A DNA stretch of 64,000 nucleotides, taken from NCBI RefSeq assembly GCF_021502725.1, contig NZ_JAKFFS010000001.1:1488001-1552000 (forward strand). The letters run 5' to 3'. The notes beneath the pieces were generated by a model, which did not search any database, had not been told where the DNA came from, and saw nothing but the letters and a program-made list of their open reading frames with translations. Below are positions 7,713 through 18,004 of this stretch, piece by piece. Numbering within the stretch: the stretch's first letter is position 1; every line of letters starts with the position of its first letter. This DNA comes from Dyadobacter sp. CY345. GTDB lineage: Bacteria > Bacteroidota > Bacteroidia > Cytophagales > Spirosomataceae. Position numbers and translations under genes: made by a program.

Positions 7713-10226
7713 ATGAATTCAAGGCGAGATTTTTTAAAGAAGGCAGCGCTTCTGTCTGGTACAGGCGCGATGGCAAATATGTTGCCAGCAGTGATTGAAA
7801 AGGCATTGGCAATCAACCCGGCATTGGGCAGCACGTTTTATGATGCAGAACACATCGTATTTCTGATGCAGGAAAACCGTTCATTCGACCACCAGTTGGG
7901 CACTTTACAAGGTGTTCGAGGATATAATGATCCACGGGCGATTTCACTGCCAGACAAAAATAAAGTTTGGTTGCAAACCAACAAGGAAGGCGAAACTTAC
8001 GGGCCTTTTCAGTTGAACGTGAAAGATACCAAAGTGGCCTGGATGGGCTCAATCCCGCATGGATGGACAGATCAGACTGACGCCATGAATGGCGGGAAAT
8101 ATGATAAGTGGCTGGATGTCAAGAAAGCGCGGAACAAGGATTATGCAAAAATTCCATTGACAATGGGTTATTGCGACCGTAAGGATTTTCCATTTTACTA
8201 TTCGCTGGCAGATGCTTTCACGGTATGCGACCACAATTTCTGTTCGAGTATAACGGGTACGCACCCTAACCGGCATTATTGGATGACTGGTACCGTTCGT
8301 GAGAAAAACGAGGTGGAGGCAGTGGCGCATTTGTGGAACAACAGTAACTATGAATATCCTGAATTGAGCTGGAAAACGTATCCGGAACGCTTGCAGGAAA
8401 ACGGTGTTTCATGGAAAGTTTATCAGAATGAGCTGACCATGGGATATGGGTTGAAAGGAGAGGAAAGCGCGTGGCTGAGTAATTTTGGCACAAACGTTCT
8501 GGAATATTACAAGCAATACAACGTTCGTCTGCACGAAGGTGGAATCGCGAATTTGCAAACAAAAAAGGAAAATATTTTAAAGCAGATTTCCGATCTGGAA
8601 AAACAGCCTTCTGACGAGAAATCAGGACAGCGGCTTGCGGCAGCAAAAAAACTGCTGGGATTAATTGAAACCGCGCAATCAAGATTTACGACGGACACTT
8701 ATAATAATCTTTCAGAGCAGGCGAAGGAATTGCACAATAAAGCATTTATTACGAATATCAACGACCAGTATTACCACGAACTGGAAGTATTGAAATATGA
8801 CGACGGCGAGAATGAAAGGGAGCTAAAAGTGCCGAAAGGAGATGTTTTTCATCAATTTCGTGAAGATGTCAAAAACGGAACTTTGCCGACGGTTTCCTGG
8901 CTGATGCCGCCAGCTCACTTTTCGGATCATCCGGGACAGCCCTGGTTTGGGCCTTGGTATGTGAGTGAAGCGATGGAAATTTTGCTGCAAAATCCGGAAG
9001 TCTGGAAAAAGACGATATTCATTGTAACCTATGATGAAAACGACGGATATTTCGACCACATGGCTCCGTATGTAGTTCCGAATCCTTACAAAGAACACAC
9101 TGGGAAAGTATCAAAAGGTATTGATCCTAAATTGGATTTCGCGACAAGAACCCAGCAGACGAACCCTTCTATGTCGGAAAGTAATATCCGGGAAGGTGCA
9201 ATTGGCCTCGGTTACCGCGTTCCGATGATTGTTGCGTCACCCTGGTCCCGTGGAGGTTTTGTCAACTCAGAAGTTTTTGACCATACTTCATGTTTGCAAT
9301 TCCTTGAAAATTTCCTGGAAAAGAAATTCAGTAAGAAAGTTAAGGAAGAAAATATCACGCAGTGGAGAAGGACAATTTGCGGCGATCTGACTTCTGTTTT
9401 CCGTCCTTACAATGGCGAAGAAATTACCAAACCTGAATTCTTGAACCGCAAACCGTTTATAGAAGGAATTCATCAGGCGAAATTCAAAGATGCACCTGCG
9501 AATTATAAACAGCTGACTGCCGAGGAAATTAAGCAGATTAATACCAATCATGCTGAGTCACCTTATTTTCCAAAACAGGAGAAAGGCGTTCGTTCGGCTT
9601 GTCCGCTGCCTTATGAGCTTTACGTGCACAATGTTTTCAACAAAGAAAAAAACAATGTTGCGCTTTCGTTCAGCGCTGGGAACAAGGTTTTTGGAAACAA
9701 GGCAACAGGTTCGCCTTTCCGTGTTTATGCTATGAACCCATACCAAAACGATTCATTAAAATCCTGGGATTATAGTGTCGCGGCTGGTGATGTTTTACAG
9801 GATGAGTATAAAATTGATGACTTTGAAAACGGTAATTACCATTTCAGGGTTTATGGGCCAAACGGATTTTTTAGGGAATTTATCGGAGATTCTAAAAATC
9901 CAATGCTTAAAATTAAGTGTACTTATGAATCAGCGCGTTTGAATCCGTCGCGGTTAACGGGAAATGTTGTGGTTACGATTACAAACCTTGATACAAAACC
10001 GCATACGTTATCAATCCTTGACAATAGTTACAAATCTGGTGCGCAAAATAAGTCTGTCGCTGCTGGTGGACAGGCTTCGATAACACTTAATCTCGCCAAA
10101 AACTTTAACTGGTATGATTTCAGTGTGAAAATAAAAGGAAACGAAAACTTTGAAGAACGTTTCGCCGGCCACGTTGAGACAGGTGTCGTTACGAAAACGG
10201 ATCCGTTGATGGGTGGAATAGTGTAG
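7713..10226 (+). CDS. Phosphocholine-type phospholipase C, Tat-exported
   Basis: 837 residues. The N-terminus is a twin-arginine signal (S-R-R-D-F-L-K-K, then a hydrophobic stretch ending near Ala33). The phosphoesterase domain (about 45-560) shows 'Q-E-N-R-S-F-D-H' at about 53-60, 'T-G-T-H-P-N-R' near 183 and 'Y-D-E-N-D-G-Y-F-D-H' near 440, all metal/phosphate-site motifs of the acid phosphatase/phospholipase C superfamily. Two C-terminal beta domains of the phospholipase C C-terminal type (DUF756) follow at about 630-725 and 735-830. Length and order match bacterial non-haemolytic or haemolytic PLC. It hydrolyses phosphatidylcholine-like lipids outside the cytoplasm, releasing phosphate-containing head groups. 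Transcribed alone, with a terminator at 10251. Confidence 0.92.
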   Translation: MNSRRDFLKKAALLSGTGAMANMLPAVIEKALAINPALGSTFYDAEHIVFLMQENRSFDHQLGTLQGVRGYNDPRAISLPDKNKVWLQTNKEGETYGPFQLNVKDTKVAWMGSIPHGWTDQTDAMNGGKYDKWLDVKKARNKDYAKIPLTMGYCDRKDFPFYYSLADAFTVCDHNFCSSITGTHPNRHYWMTGTVREKNEVEAVAHLWNNSNYEYPELSWKTYPERLQENGVSWKVYQNELTMGYGLKGEESAWLSNFGTNVLEYYKQYNVRLHEGGIANLQTKKENILKQISDLEKQPSDEKSGQRLAAAKKLLGLIETAQSRFTTDTYNNLSEQAKELHNKAFITNINDQYYHELEVLKYDDGENERELKVPKGDVFHQFREDVKNGTLPTVSWLMPPAHFSDHPGQPWFGPWYVSEAMEILLQNPEVWKKTIFIVTYDENDGYFDHMAPYVVPNPYKEHTGKVSKGIDPKLDFATRTQQTNPSMSESNIREGAIGLGYRVPMIVASPWSRGGFVNSEVFDHTSCLQFLENFLEKKFSKKVKEENITQWRRTICGDLTSVFRPYNGEEITKPEFLNRKPFIEGIHQAKFKDAPANYKQLTAEEIKQINTNHAESPYFPKQEKGVRSACPLPYELYVHNVFNKEKNNVALSFSAGNKVFGNKATGSPFRVYAMNPYQNDSLKSWDYSVAAGDVLQDEYKIDDFENGNYHFRVYGPNGFFREFIGDSKNPMLKIKCTYESARLNPSRLTGNVVVTITNLDTKPHTLSILDNSYKSGAQNKSVAAGGQASITLNLAKNFNWYDFSVKIKGNENFEERFAGHVETGVVTKTDPLMGGIV

Positions 10227-10250
10227 CAAATCTGAAATAAAAATATAAAG

Positions 10251-10280
10251 AGCCGGTTGACGATAAGTCATCCGGCTTTT
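10251..10280 (+). terminator. Intrinsic terminator after the phospholipase C gene
   Basis: AGCCGG (10251-10256) pairs with CCGGCT (10272-10277), stacked after one mismatch on TGAC/GTCA with a five-base loop, followed by a T run (10277-10280). Confidence 0.8.
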
Positions 10281-10378
10281 ATATAATTCGGCAATAAAAG
10301 TTTTTATGATATTATTTTATCATAAACCAATACAAAATCTTTCGATCCCTGATCAAGTCATTTTTTTGCAACCTGCCA

Positions 10379-10411
10379 TTTGCACAGCAACTAAAATATT
10401 GACTAAATTTG
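10379..10411 (+). promoter_or_regulatory. Bacteroidota-type promoter for sigma/FecR of locus 1
   Basis: TTTG (10379-10382), 21 bases, then TAAATTTG (10404-10411), an exact TAnnTTTG. The spacing equals that of the promoter at 2739-2771. The untranslated leader to the ATG at 10526 would be about 110 bases. Confidence 0.6.
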
Positions 10412-10525
10412 GTTTGAATTAAATGGAGAATAAATATAATATTGTCATTCGTGATCAGTTATTACATCTTTCAATATTTAAAGAATTTCGCCATTTTAAT
10501 TTAAGCTTTTTGATAAACAAATATA

Positions 10526-11122
10526 ATGACCGGACTGACAGATGAGAGGGAGTTGATGGATCGCTGCGCAGGCGGGGACAGGGATGCTTATGCCAGGTTA
10601 TATAGTGGTTATTTGTCTGCCCTTTTGAAATATATTTATCTTTTTACAAAATCCAGAGAATTAAGCGAAGAGATCGTTCAGGACGTTTTTGTGAAAATTT
10701 GGGAGAAAAAAGAAGGACTGCTTGTGGTTCAGGGTTTTCAGGCTTATATTTTCAAAATCGCTAAAAATCATCTTCTCGACCATATCCGGAAGGAGCAATC
10801 GCAATCCCGTTTTTTTTCTCTGACAGCTCCGTTTTCAGAAGCTTGTGACGAACAGGCAGACGACGATCTGATTTATGGACAATATTATCAGCTTGCGCAA
10901 GACGCGATAAATCTGCTGCCGGAAAAAAGGAAGCAGGTTTTTGAAATGAAGACGAGAGAAGAATTATCGCTTGATGAGATTGCAGATCAGCTCGGTATTT
11001 CTAAATCAGTGGTAAAAAAACAACTTTACGCAGCAACAGGCTTTGTTAAAGATTATCTGAAAAGACATGGAGAAATAACAGCGGATATGGTAATATTCAT
11101 GTATTTCTTTCTCCCTATTTAA
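10526..11122 (+). CDS. RNA polymerase ECF-type sigma factor of locus 1
   Basis: 198 residues. Region 2 lies at about 25-90 ('Y-A-R-L-Y-S-G-Y', 'I-V-Q-D-V-F-V-K-I-W-E-K-K') and region 4 at about 130-180 ('L-P-E-K-R-K-Q-V-F-E-M-K', 'S-L-D-E-I-A-D-Q-L-G-I-S'). It is 74 bases upstream of a FecR gene and precedes a SusC receptor with an STN domain, the standard trans-envelope signalling set: ligand-loaded receptor, FecR, then release of this sigma factor to transcribe the susCD genes. The C-terminus ends in a short hydrophobic tail (M-V-I-F-M-Y-F-F-L-P-I), as is common in this group. Confidence 0.92.
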   Translation: MTGLTDERELMDRCAGGDRDAYARLYSGYLSALLKYIYLFTKSRELSEEIVQDVFVKIWEKKEGLLVVQGFQAYIFKIAKNHLLDHIRKEQSQSRFFSLTAPFSEACDEQADDDLIYGQYYQLAQDAINLLPEKRKQVFEMKTREELSLDEIADQLGISKSVVKKQLYAATGFVKDYLKRHGEITADMVIFMYFFLPI

Positions 11123-11196
11123 TTAATTCAAAAAAAAGTAAAAATAATTTCAATACTGAGGGGTTCTTTTCGAAGGTCAATCCGTCTTCTCAGTAT

Positions 11197-12453
11197 ATGG
11201 AAGAAAATTACTACGTCGAATTTCTTGAAAGGTATATCCAAAACCAGCATACGCCTGAGGAGCATGAGCTGTTTTTGAAATGGTTCAATTCCATTTCTTC
11301 TCAGCAGGCGCAACAGGTAGTGAATTACTATGCCCAAATCGCTGGACGTCAACCTGATTTTAGCCAGGTAGATGAAAATACATCCCTGATCAAAAATATT
11401 GAAGACCGCATCGACCAGATCGAAAATCCGGCTGGTGAAACTGAAACCAAGGTTTTCGGTTTATGGAGTTTTTTGCGAAGGTTTTCAGCTGCGGCGGTAA
11501 TTGTGCTTATCGGTATTGGCAGTTATTATATTTTCCTAAACAAAACGCGCAAACCAGAAATAGCCAAACAACAAATCGAGACGAACGATGCGGCGCCGGG
11601 CGGAAATAAAGCGATGCTAACTTTATCTGACGGTTCAAAAATAAATCTGAATGAGGCAGATGCTGGACAGATTGCCAGCCAGTCGGGGATTAAAATTAAT
11701 AAGGTTACCGACGGGCAATTGGTTTATGCAAAACAGGGAGCCAACATTTCAGCAGATATTGAAACAAATATCTTCAACCAGATCACCACACCCAAGGCAG
11801 GGCAATATCAGATCAATCTTTCCGACGGAACAAAGGTTTGGCTCAATTCACTTTCGTCCATCCGTTTTCCTGCTGTTTTTAATGGAGAAGAAAGAAAAGT
11901 AGAAATCACCGGGGAGGTTTATTTTGAAGTTGCTTCCTATCGCCGGGATAATCGGAAAATTCCGTTTTTAGTTGTTTGTAATAATCAGGTGATTGAAGTT
12001 TTGGGTACCCATTTCAACGTAAATTCTTATCGTGACGAAGCTGTTGTGAAAACCACGCTTCTTGAAGGAAGTGTCAAAGTGTATCCACTGCAAGGTTCGG
12101 CCGGGAAAGTTGGTCAATCGGTTAAATTAAAGCCTGGCGAACAGTCGATCGTAAAACAATCAAAATCAAATACATCGGGTATTGCGGTAGAAAAAGTTGA
12201 CATCGAAAGTGCAATTGCCTGGCAAAAAGGTTTTTTCAAATTTAAGGATACTAATATTCAGGAGGTTATGCGGCAGCTTTCGCGGTGGTATGACCTGGAT
12301 GTCGTTTACAACGGTCCTTTGCCTGAGGAGCAGTTTACGGGTTATGTATCAAAAAAGGTAGCAGTCTCCAATGTTCTCGCAATCCTTGAAGAAGGAGGTG
12401 GAGTGAAGTTCTCTGTGAAAGACAAAAAGGTCGAAGTAATGGCGGCTGAATAA
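11197..12453 (+). CDS. FecR-family anti-sigma factor of locus 1
   Basis: 418 residues: cytoplasmic anti-sigma segment (1-90, with 'F-L-E-R-Y-I-Q-N-Q-H-T-P-E-E-H-E-L-F'), one membrane helix at about 95-114, FecR domain at about 190-295 (with 'P-K-A-G-Q-Y-Q-I-N-L-S-D-G-T-K-V-W-L-N' and 'I-T-G-E-V-Y-F-E-V-A'), and a C-terminal domain at about 345-418 ('F-K-D-T-N-I-Q-E-V-M-R-Q-L-S-R-W-Y') that contacts the receptor STN domain in related systems. It should hold the sigma factor encoded just before it until the SusC receptor binds substrate. A hairpin (12538-12563) separates it from susC. Confidence 0.93.
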   Translation: MEENYYVEFLERYIQNQHTPEEHELFLKWFNSISSQQAQQVVNYYAQIAGRQPDFSQVDENTSLIKNIEDRIDQIENPAGETETKVFGLWSFLRRFSAAAVIVLIGIGSYYIFLNKTRKPEIAKQQIETNDAAPGGNKAMLTLSDGSKINLNEADAGQIASQSGIKINKVTDGQLVYAKQGANISADIETNIFNQITTPKAGQYQINLSDGTKVWLNSLSSIRFPAVFNGEERKVEITGEVYFEVASYRRDNRKIPFLVVCNNQVIEVLGTHFNVNSYRDEAVVKTTLLEGSVKVYPLQGSAGKVGQSVKLKPGEQSIVKQSKSNTSGIAVEKVDIESAIAWQKGFFKFKDTNIQEVMRQLSRWYDLDVVYNGPLPEEQFTGYVSKKVAVSNVLAILEEGGGVKFSVKDKKVEVMAAE

Positions 12454-12537
12454 TCATTTAAAAAAAACAATTAATCCTTTATCCTACGAAAATGACAAAC
12501 GACAGTTGAACTTTTTAGCTGCTGGATAACCAAAAAA

Positions 12538-12563
12538 ACACTTCGGATTGGCGTCCGAAGTGT
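12538..12563. repeat. Perfect hairpin in the FecR-susC gap of locus 1
   Basis: ACACTTCGGA (12538-12547) and TCCGAAGTGT (12554-12563) form a perfect 10-bp stem with a six-base loop. Seven A residues precede it and no T run follows, so it would terminate leftward, not rightward, transcription; alternatively it is a processing or partial-attenuation element. Locus 2 has a hairpin at the same place (22333-22360). Confidence 0.55.
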
Positions 12564-12676
12564 GATCATCTACACTGAACTCTTTGGCCGGAATCAGTAT
12601 AGCAGATGTTAAGGTTATAGACAGCCACGATTTTTGCGAACCATAACATGTACAATCACCTAAACAATGTAAAAGT

Positions 12677-15600
12677 ATGAAATATGCTTTACTTAATCAA
12701 CGCGGGTATGCGCGCCTGATTCCACTCGGTTTACACAGAAGGGAACGGTTGCTGCCGGCAGGGCTAAAACTAAAAATTGCTAGAATCATGAAGCTGACAG
12801 CCTTTTTCTTTTTTGTGGCTTTTATGCAAGTCAGCGCTGGCGTATATTCTCAAACCGTTAGGCTGAATGAAAATAACAGCGGACTTGAAAAGGTTTTTAA
12901 TGAGATCAGAAAACAGACCGGGTATAATTTCCTGTACAACAATAAGTTGTTGAAAAACACGCGTCCTGTTAATATCAAAGTTACCGGCGAAGAGCTGAAA
13001 TCCGTTCTTGACCGGGTTTTTGAAAATCAGCCGCTGAGTTATTCGATTATTGATAAAACGATTGTTGTCAAAAAAAGAAAACTGACGGCAGAAAGTATCA
13101 TACTTCCGGAGAGCTCACGCGAGAGTATGTCATCACCGGAGATTGCAAAGACGGATATTAACGGTGCCGGCTTGCTGACCAACCGTATTTCGGCCTACCA
13201 GACTGCGGCGATCGATATAACCGGAAAAGTCATTGACGACAAAGGTGAGCCATTGCCGGGCGTTAGTATCGTGATTAAAGGTTTGCCGCAGGGAACAACT
13301 ACCAGCACGGATGGAAAATTCTCTCTGGCCGTTCCGGGCACAAGTTCGGTGCTTATTTTTTCTTTCGTAGGTTATGTCCCGAAGGAAGTTGTCGTCGGAA
13401 ATAAAAGTGTGATCGATGTAACACTTCTGGTTGATACCAAAGCACTGGACGAGGTTGTGGTGGTTGGGTATGGTGAGATGAAAAGAGCTGATCTTACTAC
13501 GGCGCAGACTTCCGTTTCTGCGAAAGATATTGGCAGAACTGTGAACACGACAATTGAACAGGCTATTCAGGGAAGAGCGGCCGGAGTTTACATTACGCAA
13601 AATTCAGGTCAGCCGGGTGGTGGTATTTCTGTTAATATTCGTGGGGTAAATTCAATCAGCGGAAGTAACGAGCCTTTGTATGTTGTTGATGGAGTTCAGA
13701 TTCCGGGACAATCTGCCTCTTTCGGCGCACAAAGTTCTTCCAATCCGCTCGCTGGTTTAAATCCGGCAGATATTGAATCCATTGAGGTTTTACAAGGTCC
13801 GTCGGCCACCGCAATTTACGGTTCACGGGCAACCAACGGTGTATTAATCGTTACAACAAAACGTGGAAAAGCAGGTGATACAAAGATATCTTATGGTTAT
13901 CAGTACAGCTTGCAAACAGCACCAGCACCGTTGAAAGTGATGAACTTGCAGCAATATGCACAAATGGTTGGTGAATATCATTTGCTTGCGGGCGGAGAAA
14001 CACCACAGGAGTTTTTGGATCCGTCGCTGCTTGGCTCTGGTACTGATTGGCAAAAAGAATTATTCAAAAGCGCTCCGATGAACAAACATCAGTTGAGCCT
14101 GAGCGGCGGAACGGATAAAACCACCTATTATTTGTCGGGAGAGTATCTGAAACAGGATGGAGTGGCGCAGGGTTCTGGTTTTGATCGTTATGGTTTCCGG
14201 TTAAATCTTGATAATAAACCAAGAAAATGGGCTTCGATCGGAGCAAATTTAAGTTTTAACCAAACCAATGATAATCTTACAACCAGTCAAGAAAACATCA
14301 TTGCAAGTGCATTGCAGTTGACGCCACAGGTTCCTGTAAGAAATATCGATGGCTCATGGGGCGGGGGCGACGAGAATAACGGAGCAAACCAGTTCGCGCC
14401 TGTGAATCCGATCGCGATTGCAAACCTGACAACGAATAAATTGGTCAGAAGACAATTTCTGGGTGGTCTTAATCTGGGTATTGAAATTGCAAAAGGCCTT
14501 AATTTTAGATCTTCTTTCAACACCAATCTCGGGTTCTCAAATTCAACTTATTATATTCCGACTTACGCCATTGGATGGGCCAGAAACGTAACGGCTAACC
14601 TTACGAACGGAAACGGAACGAACACCTATTGGAACTGGAACCAGCTTTTGGAATATACAAAAACATTCGGAAAGCATAGTATCAATGCCATGGTCAGCCA
14701 TGAGGCCCAAGAGTCAAGTTATAAAAATGTGGGAGCCACTAGAACTGGTTTTCTAACCAATGATATTCTGGATTTGGCGGCTGGCGATGCATTAACTTCC
14801 AGCAATACAGGTGGTTCTGGCGACTGGGCGATGGAATCTTATCTGGGAAGGCTAAACTATAATTACGGCGACCGGTATATCATTATGGGTACTGTAAGAA
14901 GAGATGGCTCGGCGAATTTTGGTAAAGATAATAAGTGGGGTGTTTTTCCTTCTTTATCAGCGGCGTGGAGAGTTTCTCAGGAAGCATTCTTTCACGTACC
15001 TTTTATTAATGAACTGAAATTACGCTTTGAGACGGGTGTTACCGGAAATCAGGGAAGCGGTGGAATTTATTCGCCGATGGGTACTGGTGCAACGCCGACA
15101 ACAACCGGTTTTCTTCCAACAAAATACAGCAATCCTGGTTTGAAATGGGAGGAAACAAAAACGAATAATTTCGGTATCAACATTGCCCTGCTGGATAACA
15201 GAATTCAGTTTGAACTGGATTATTATATCAAAAACACAGATAATCTGTTGATGGAAAAACCTTTGCCCTGGTATATGGGGACAAACGGACAAGGTGCCGT
15301 AGGATCGCCGACGGTAAACATTGGCGCACTTCAGAACAAGGGTTTTGGATTTACGATCAATACAACGAATATGAACCGTGGCGGTTTTAAATGGGAAACC
15401 AGTTTCAATATTTCGAGTTTTAAAACCAAAATTAAATCGTTCTATTCTGAAAGTGCTTTTGTTGATCGTACATCCTGGTGGTTACAGGATTGGACACAGC
15501 GCTCCGAAGTTGGAGAAGCTCCGTGGCTTTTCCGTGGATATATGGAGGAAGGTATTTTCCAAAATGTCGCAGAAATTGACGGAAGTGCGGTTCCTGTTGA

Positions 15601-16282
15601 TAACAATGGAAACAGAATGCCGACAAACGTTGACAATATCTGGGTTGGAGACGTGAAGTTCCAGGATATCAATGGCGACGGGAAAATCACAGAAGCTGAT
15701 CAAACTGTGATCGGTAATCCATGGCCGAAAATGTTTGCGGGTTTGACCAACACGTTTTCTTACAAAGGTTTTGATTTGAGCGTTCTGTTCACAAGTACGT
15801 ACGGAAATGATATCTACAATTATCTGGGCAAATTGAATACCAACGCGAGTAATATTAATCTGAGCCGTAACCTGCTGGTTCATGCAATGGATTATGCGAA
15901 ACCAATTACCAGCGCAAGCGGTGAGGTAACGTTATCAAATCCGGAAACTGACGTGGCGCGGATCTCAAACGGACCTAACGGAAACTTTACCCGCCATACC
16001 AACAAATGGGTTGAAGATGGTTCTTTTATTCGTCTTAAAAATGTTTCGCTGACTTACAATGTTCCTTCTGCATTTATGTCAAAACAGAAAATAGTAAGAG
16101 GAGCGAGGTTTACGGTTGGCGCGCAGAATGTTCTGACTTTCACAAAGTATACAGGCTTCGATCCGGAAGTTGGAGCTTATGTTTCAAGAGACTCAGGTCC
16201 GACGAACCAGGCGATAGGTCTGGATTATGGACGTTATCCGCTGACTCCCGTTTACACATTTAGTTTGGGTTTAGACTTCTAA
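12677..16282 (+). CDS. SusC/RagA-type TonB-dependent outer-membrane receptor with STN domain
   Basis: 1201 residues. A long N-terminal leader precedes the hydrophobic export segment (about 36-58, ending V-Y-S-Q). Then come an STN signalling domain (about 62-130), a carboxypeptidase-D-like regulatory domain (about 178-252, 'G-K-V-I-D-D-K-G-E-P-L-P-G-V-S'), the SusC signature 'D-E-V-V-V-V-G-Y-G' at about 258, the plug ('N-I-R-G-V-N-S-I-S-G') and a beta-barrel ending in Phe. It transports oligosaccharide-like ligands into the periplasm together with the SusD lipoprotein encoded 12 bases downstream, and signals to FecR through STN. The ligand cannot be told from sequence. Translation could begin at an internal Met, but the extended leader is shared with locus 2. 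Confidence 0.95.
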   Translation: MKYALLNQRGYARLIPLGLHRRERLLPAGLKLKIARIMKLTAFFFFVAFMQVSAGVYSQTVRLNENNSGLEKVFNEIRKQTGYNFLYNNKLLKNTRPVNIKVTGEELKSVLDRVFENQPLSYSIIDKTIVVKKRKLTAESIILPESSRESMSSPEIAKTDINGAGLLTNRISAYQTAAIDITGKVIDDKGEPLPGVSIVIKGLPQGTTTSTDGKFSLAVPGTSSVLIFSFVGYVPKEVVVGNKSVIDVTLLVDTKALDEVVVVGYGEMKRADLTTAQTSVSAKDIGRTVNTTIEQAIQGRAAGVYITQNSGQPGGGISVNIRGVNSISGSNEPLYVVDGVQIPGQSASFGAQSSSNPLAGLNPADIESIEVLQGPSATAIYGSRATNGVLIVTTKRGKAGDTKISYGYQYSLQTAPAPLKVMNLQQYAQMVGEYHLLAGGETPQEFLDPSLLGSGTDWQKELFKSAPMNKHQLSLSGGTDKTTYYLSGEYLKQDGVAQGSGFDRYGFRLNLDNKPRKWASIGANLSFNQTNDNLTTSQENIIASALQLTPQVPVRNIDGSWGGGDENNGANQFAPVNPIAIANLTTNKLVRRQFLGGLNLGIEIAKGLNFRSSFNTNLGFSNSTYYIPTYAIGWARNVTANLTNGNGTNTYWNWNQLLEYTKTFGKHSINAMVSHEAQESSYKNVGATRTGFLTNDILDLAAGDALTSSNTGGSGDWAMESYLGRLNYNYGDRYIIMGTVRRDGSANFGKDNKWGVFPSLSAAWRVSQEAFFHVPFINELKLRFETGVTGNQGSGGIYSPMGTGATPTTTGFLPTKYSNPGLKWEETKTNNFGINIALLDNRIQFELDYYIKNTDNLLMEKPLPWYMGTNGQGAVGSPTVNIGALQNKGFGFTINTTNMNRGGFKWETSFNISSFKTKIKSFYSESAFVDRTSWWLQDWTQRSEVGEAPWLFRGYMEEGIFQNVAEIDGSAVPVDNNGNRMPTNVDNIWVGDVKFQDINGDGKITEADQTVIGNPWPKMFAGLTNTFSYKGFDLSVLFTSTYGNDIYNYLGKLNTNASNINLSRNLLVHAMDYAKPITSASGEVTLSNPETDVARISNGPNGNFTRHTNKWVEDGSFIRLKNVSLTYNVPSAFMSKQKIVRGARFTVGAQNVLTFTKYTGFDPEVGAYVSRDSGPTNQAIGLDYGRYPLTPVYTFSLGLDF

Positions 16283-16294
16283 AAACTGATTTAC

Positions 16295-17974
16295 ATGAAA
16301 AATTTCAAATATATATACCACTGGATTGCAGTCCTGATTCCTGCATTGGTGTTGTCGGCTTGCTCTGAAGATTTTCTGGAACGTCCTCCTAAGGACTCAA
16401 TTGTTGATGCAAGTTTTTACCAGACCGATGACCAGGTGCTGGCTTCAACGGCGCTGCTTTACAGCAGAGTCTGGTTTGACTATAATGACAAAGCATCTTA
16501 CAATATAGGTGATTTCAGAGCTGGAACTGCATTTTCTGCTTACAATGACCGGGGTAATGTTTTGTTCAATACAACAGGCAACACACCTGAAAATGGCGCT
16601 GCATGGAGATCCTTTTTTATTATTATTGGCCAGTCAAATCTTGCAATCAGCAACATCAATCAGTATGCCGGTGACGGTGTTTCCCCTACGATTAAGCGAA
16701 TGGCTATTGCAGAAGCGCGATTTATGCGCGCCGTTGCTTATCGTTCTTTGGTAATGAACTGGGGCGCAGTTCCAATCATCGAGGATAATATCAAAATACT
16801 TTCTGATACTTCTGTTTCAAGAAACACACCGGAAAGCGTCTGGAAATTCATAACGAATGAGATGCGCGCCGTTGTTAATGATCTTCCCGAAACTCCAATT
16901 CGTACAGGGAGAATTACAAGATGGTCGGCGGAAGGAATGCTAGCCAGATTTTATTTGAACAGGTCAGGTGTAGAAGCCAAAGGGGCAGGCCAGAGAAACC
17001 AGGTCTTTCTGGACAGTGCCAAATATTACGCAGACAGAGTTATTACGAACAGCGGAGCCAGCCTGATGAGAAACTACGCAGACCTGTTTCTTTTTCCTTA
17101 TGACAACAATGCGGAATCACTTTTTTCTTTGCAATGGGTTTACTCACCCGGGGCATACGGAACGCAAAATACCTCACCATCCTATCTGGCATACAGCGCT
17201 GATATAGCCAATGGCGACGGTTGGGGAGGAGATAAAAGTGCTACGTGGTGGATGATTTCCCAATATGAAGGAATCAAAGCGACAGCAACCGGTTTGCAGG
17301 GAAGAACGCTCGACCAGAGGTTAAAAGCAACTTTTATGCTTCCGGGGGCATCTTATCCTGAGATCTCACAGAGCATAACGGGCGGTGAACAAAGGCTTGT
17401 GTTCCCATTCACCGGAACGGACAATAACTTCCTGGCAATTAAAAAATACGTTACCGGAAAAGCCAAAGACGTTGGTGGACTATCAGCATTTCAAAATTAT
17501 GGCAACGATACCTACATGATGCGTCTGGCAGAAATGTATCTTATTTATGCGGAAGCAGTTTTGGGAAATAATGAATCCACGACCGATCCAAAAGCGCTGG
17601 CTTATTTCAATACTGTGCATATGCGCGCTGGTTTGCCCGTTTTTGAAGATCCGCTGACTTTTGATGTGATTTTCAGGGAACGCCTGTGCGAATTTGCAAT
17701 GGAGGGAATGGCCTGGTATGATCTGGTGAGTCTACATTATTACGATGCCGCAAAAGCTTATTCAATCCTGAACAGCCAGGATCGCGGAATTTTCTTCACT
17801 GCGCCTGATCAATTCCCGAATCCAACTTCCTGGACTTTTACCAAAACGAGCTGGGCTACGACGGAAAGGACAATTGTAGCTAATAGCGGTAATTTCCTTT
17901 TGCCCATCCCATCAGCCGAATTAAGTCAGGCGCCTAATTTGCAAAAACCTCCGGTGGATTATTACGGTAACTAA
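16295..17974 (+). CDS. SusD/RagB-family nutrient-binding outer-membrane lipoprotein (locus 1)
   Basis: 559 residues with a lipobox (L-S-A-C, Cys23), then 'E-D-F-L-E-R-P-P-K-D-S-I' as in most SusD proteins. Helical TPR-like segments include 'A-E-A-R-F-M-R-A-V-A-Y-R-S-L-V' at about 134-148 and 'R-L-A-E-M-Y-L-I-Y-A-E-A' at about 408-419; the C-terminus carries 'L-P-I-P-S-A-E-L' before the end. SusD caps the SusC barrel and binds glycan at the surface. Start is 12 bases after the susC stop and the stop lies 30 bases before the next coding start, so it is within one operon. Confidence 0.95.
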   Translation: MKNFKYIYHWIAVLIPALVLSACSEDFLERPPKDSIVDASFYQTDDQVLASTALLYSRVWFDYNDKASYNIGDFRAGTAFSAYNDRGNVLFNTTGNTPENGAAWRSFFIIIGQSNLAISNINQYAGDGVSPTIKRMAIAEARFMRAVAYRSLVMNWGAVPIIEDNIKILSDTSVSRNTPESVWKFITNEMRAVVNDLPETPIRTGRITRWSAEGMLARFYLNRSGVEAKGAGQRNQVFLDSAKYYADRVITNSGASLMRNYADLFLFPYDNNAESLFSLQWVYSPGAYGTQNTSPSYLAYSADIANGDGWGGDKSATWWMISQYEGIKATATGLQGRTLDQRLKATFMLPGASYPEISQSITGGEQRLVFPFTGTDNNFLAIKKYVTGKAKDVGGLSAFQNYGNDTYMMRLAEMYLIYAEAVLGNNESTTDPKALAYFNTVHMRAGLPVFEDPLTFDVIFRERLCEFAMEGMAWYDLVSLHYYDAAKAYSILNSQDRGIFFTAPDQFPNPTSWTFTKTSWATTERTIVANSGNFLLPIPSAELSQAPNLQKPPVDYYGN

Positions 17975-18004
17975 ATTTTTGTGTTGCTCAAAACAGATAT
18001 TCAA

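Noticed and set aside
12538-12563. Hairpin as a normal rightward terminator of sigma/FecR
   Set aside because: No T run follows on the plus strand; the A run is on the left, so a rightward intrinsic terminator is not supported.
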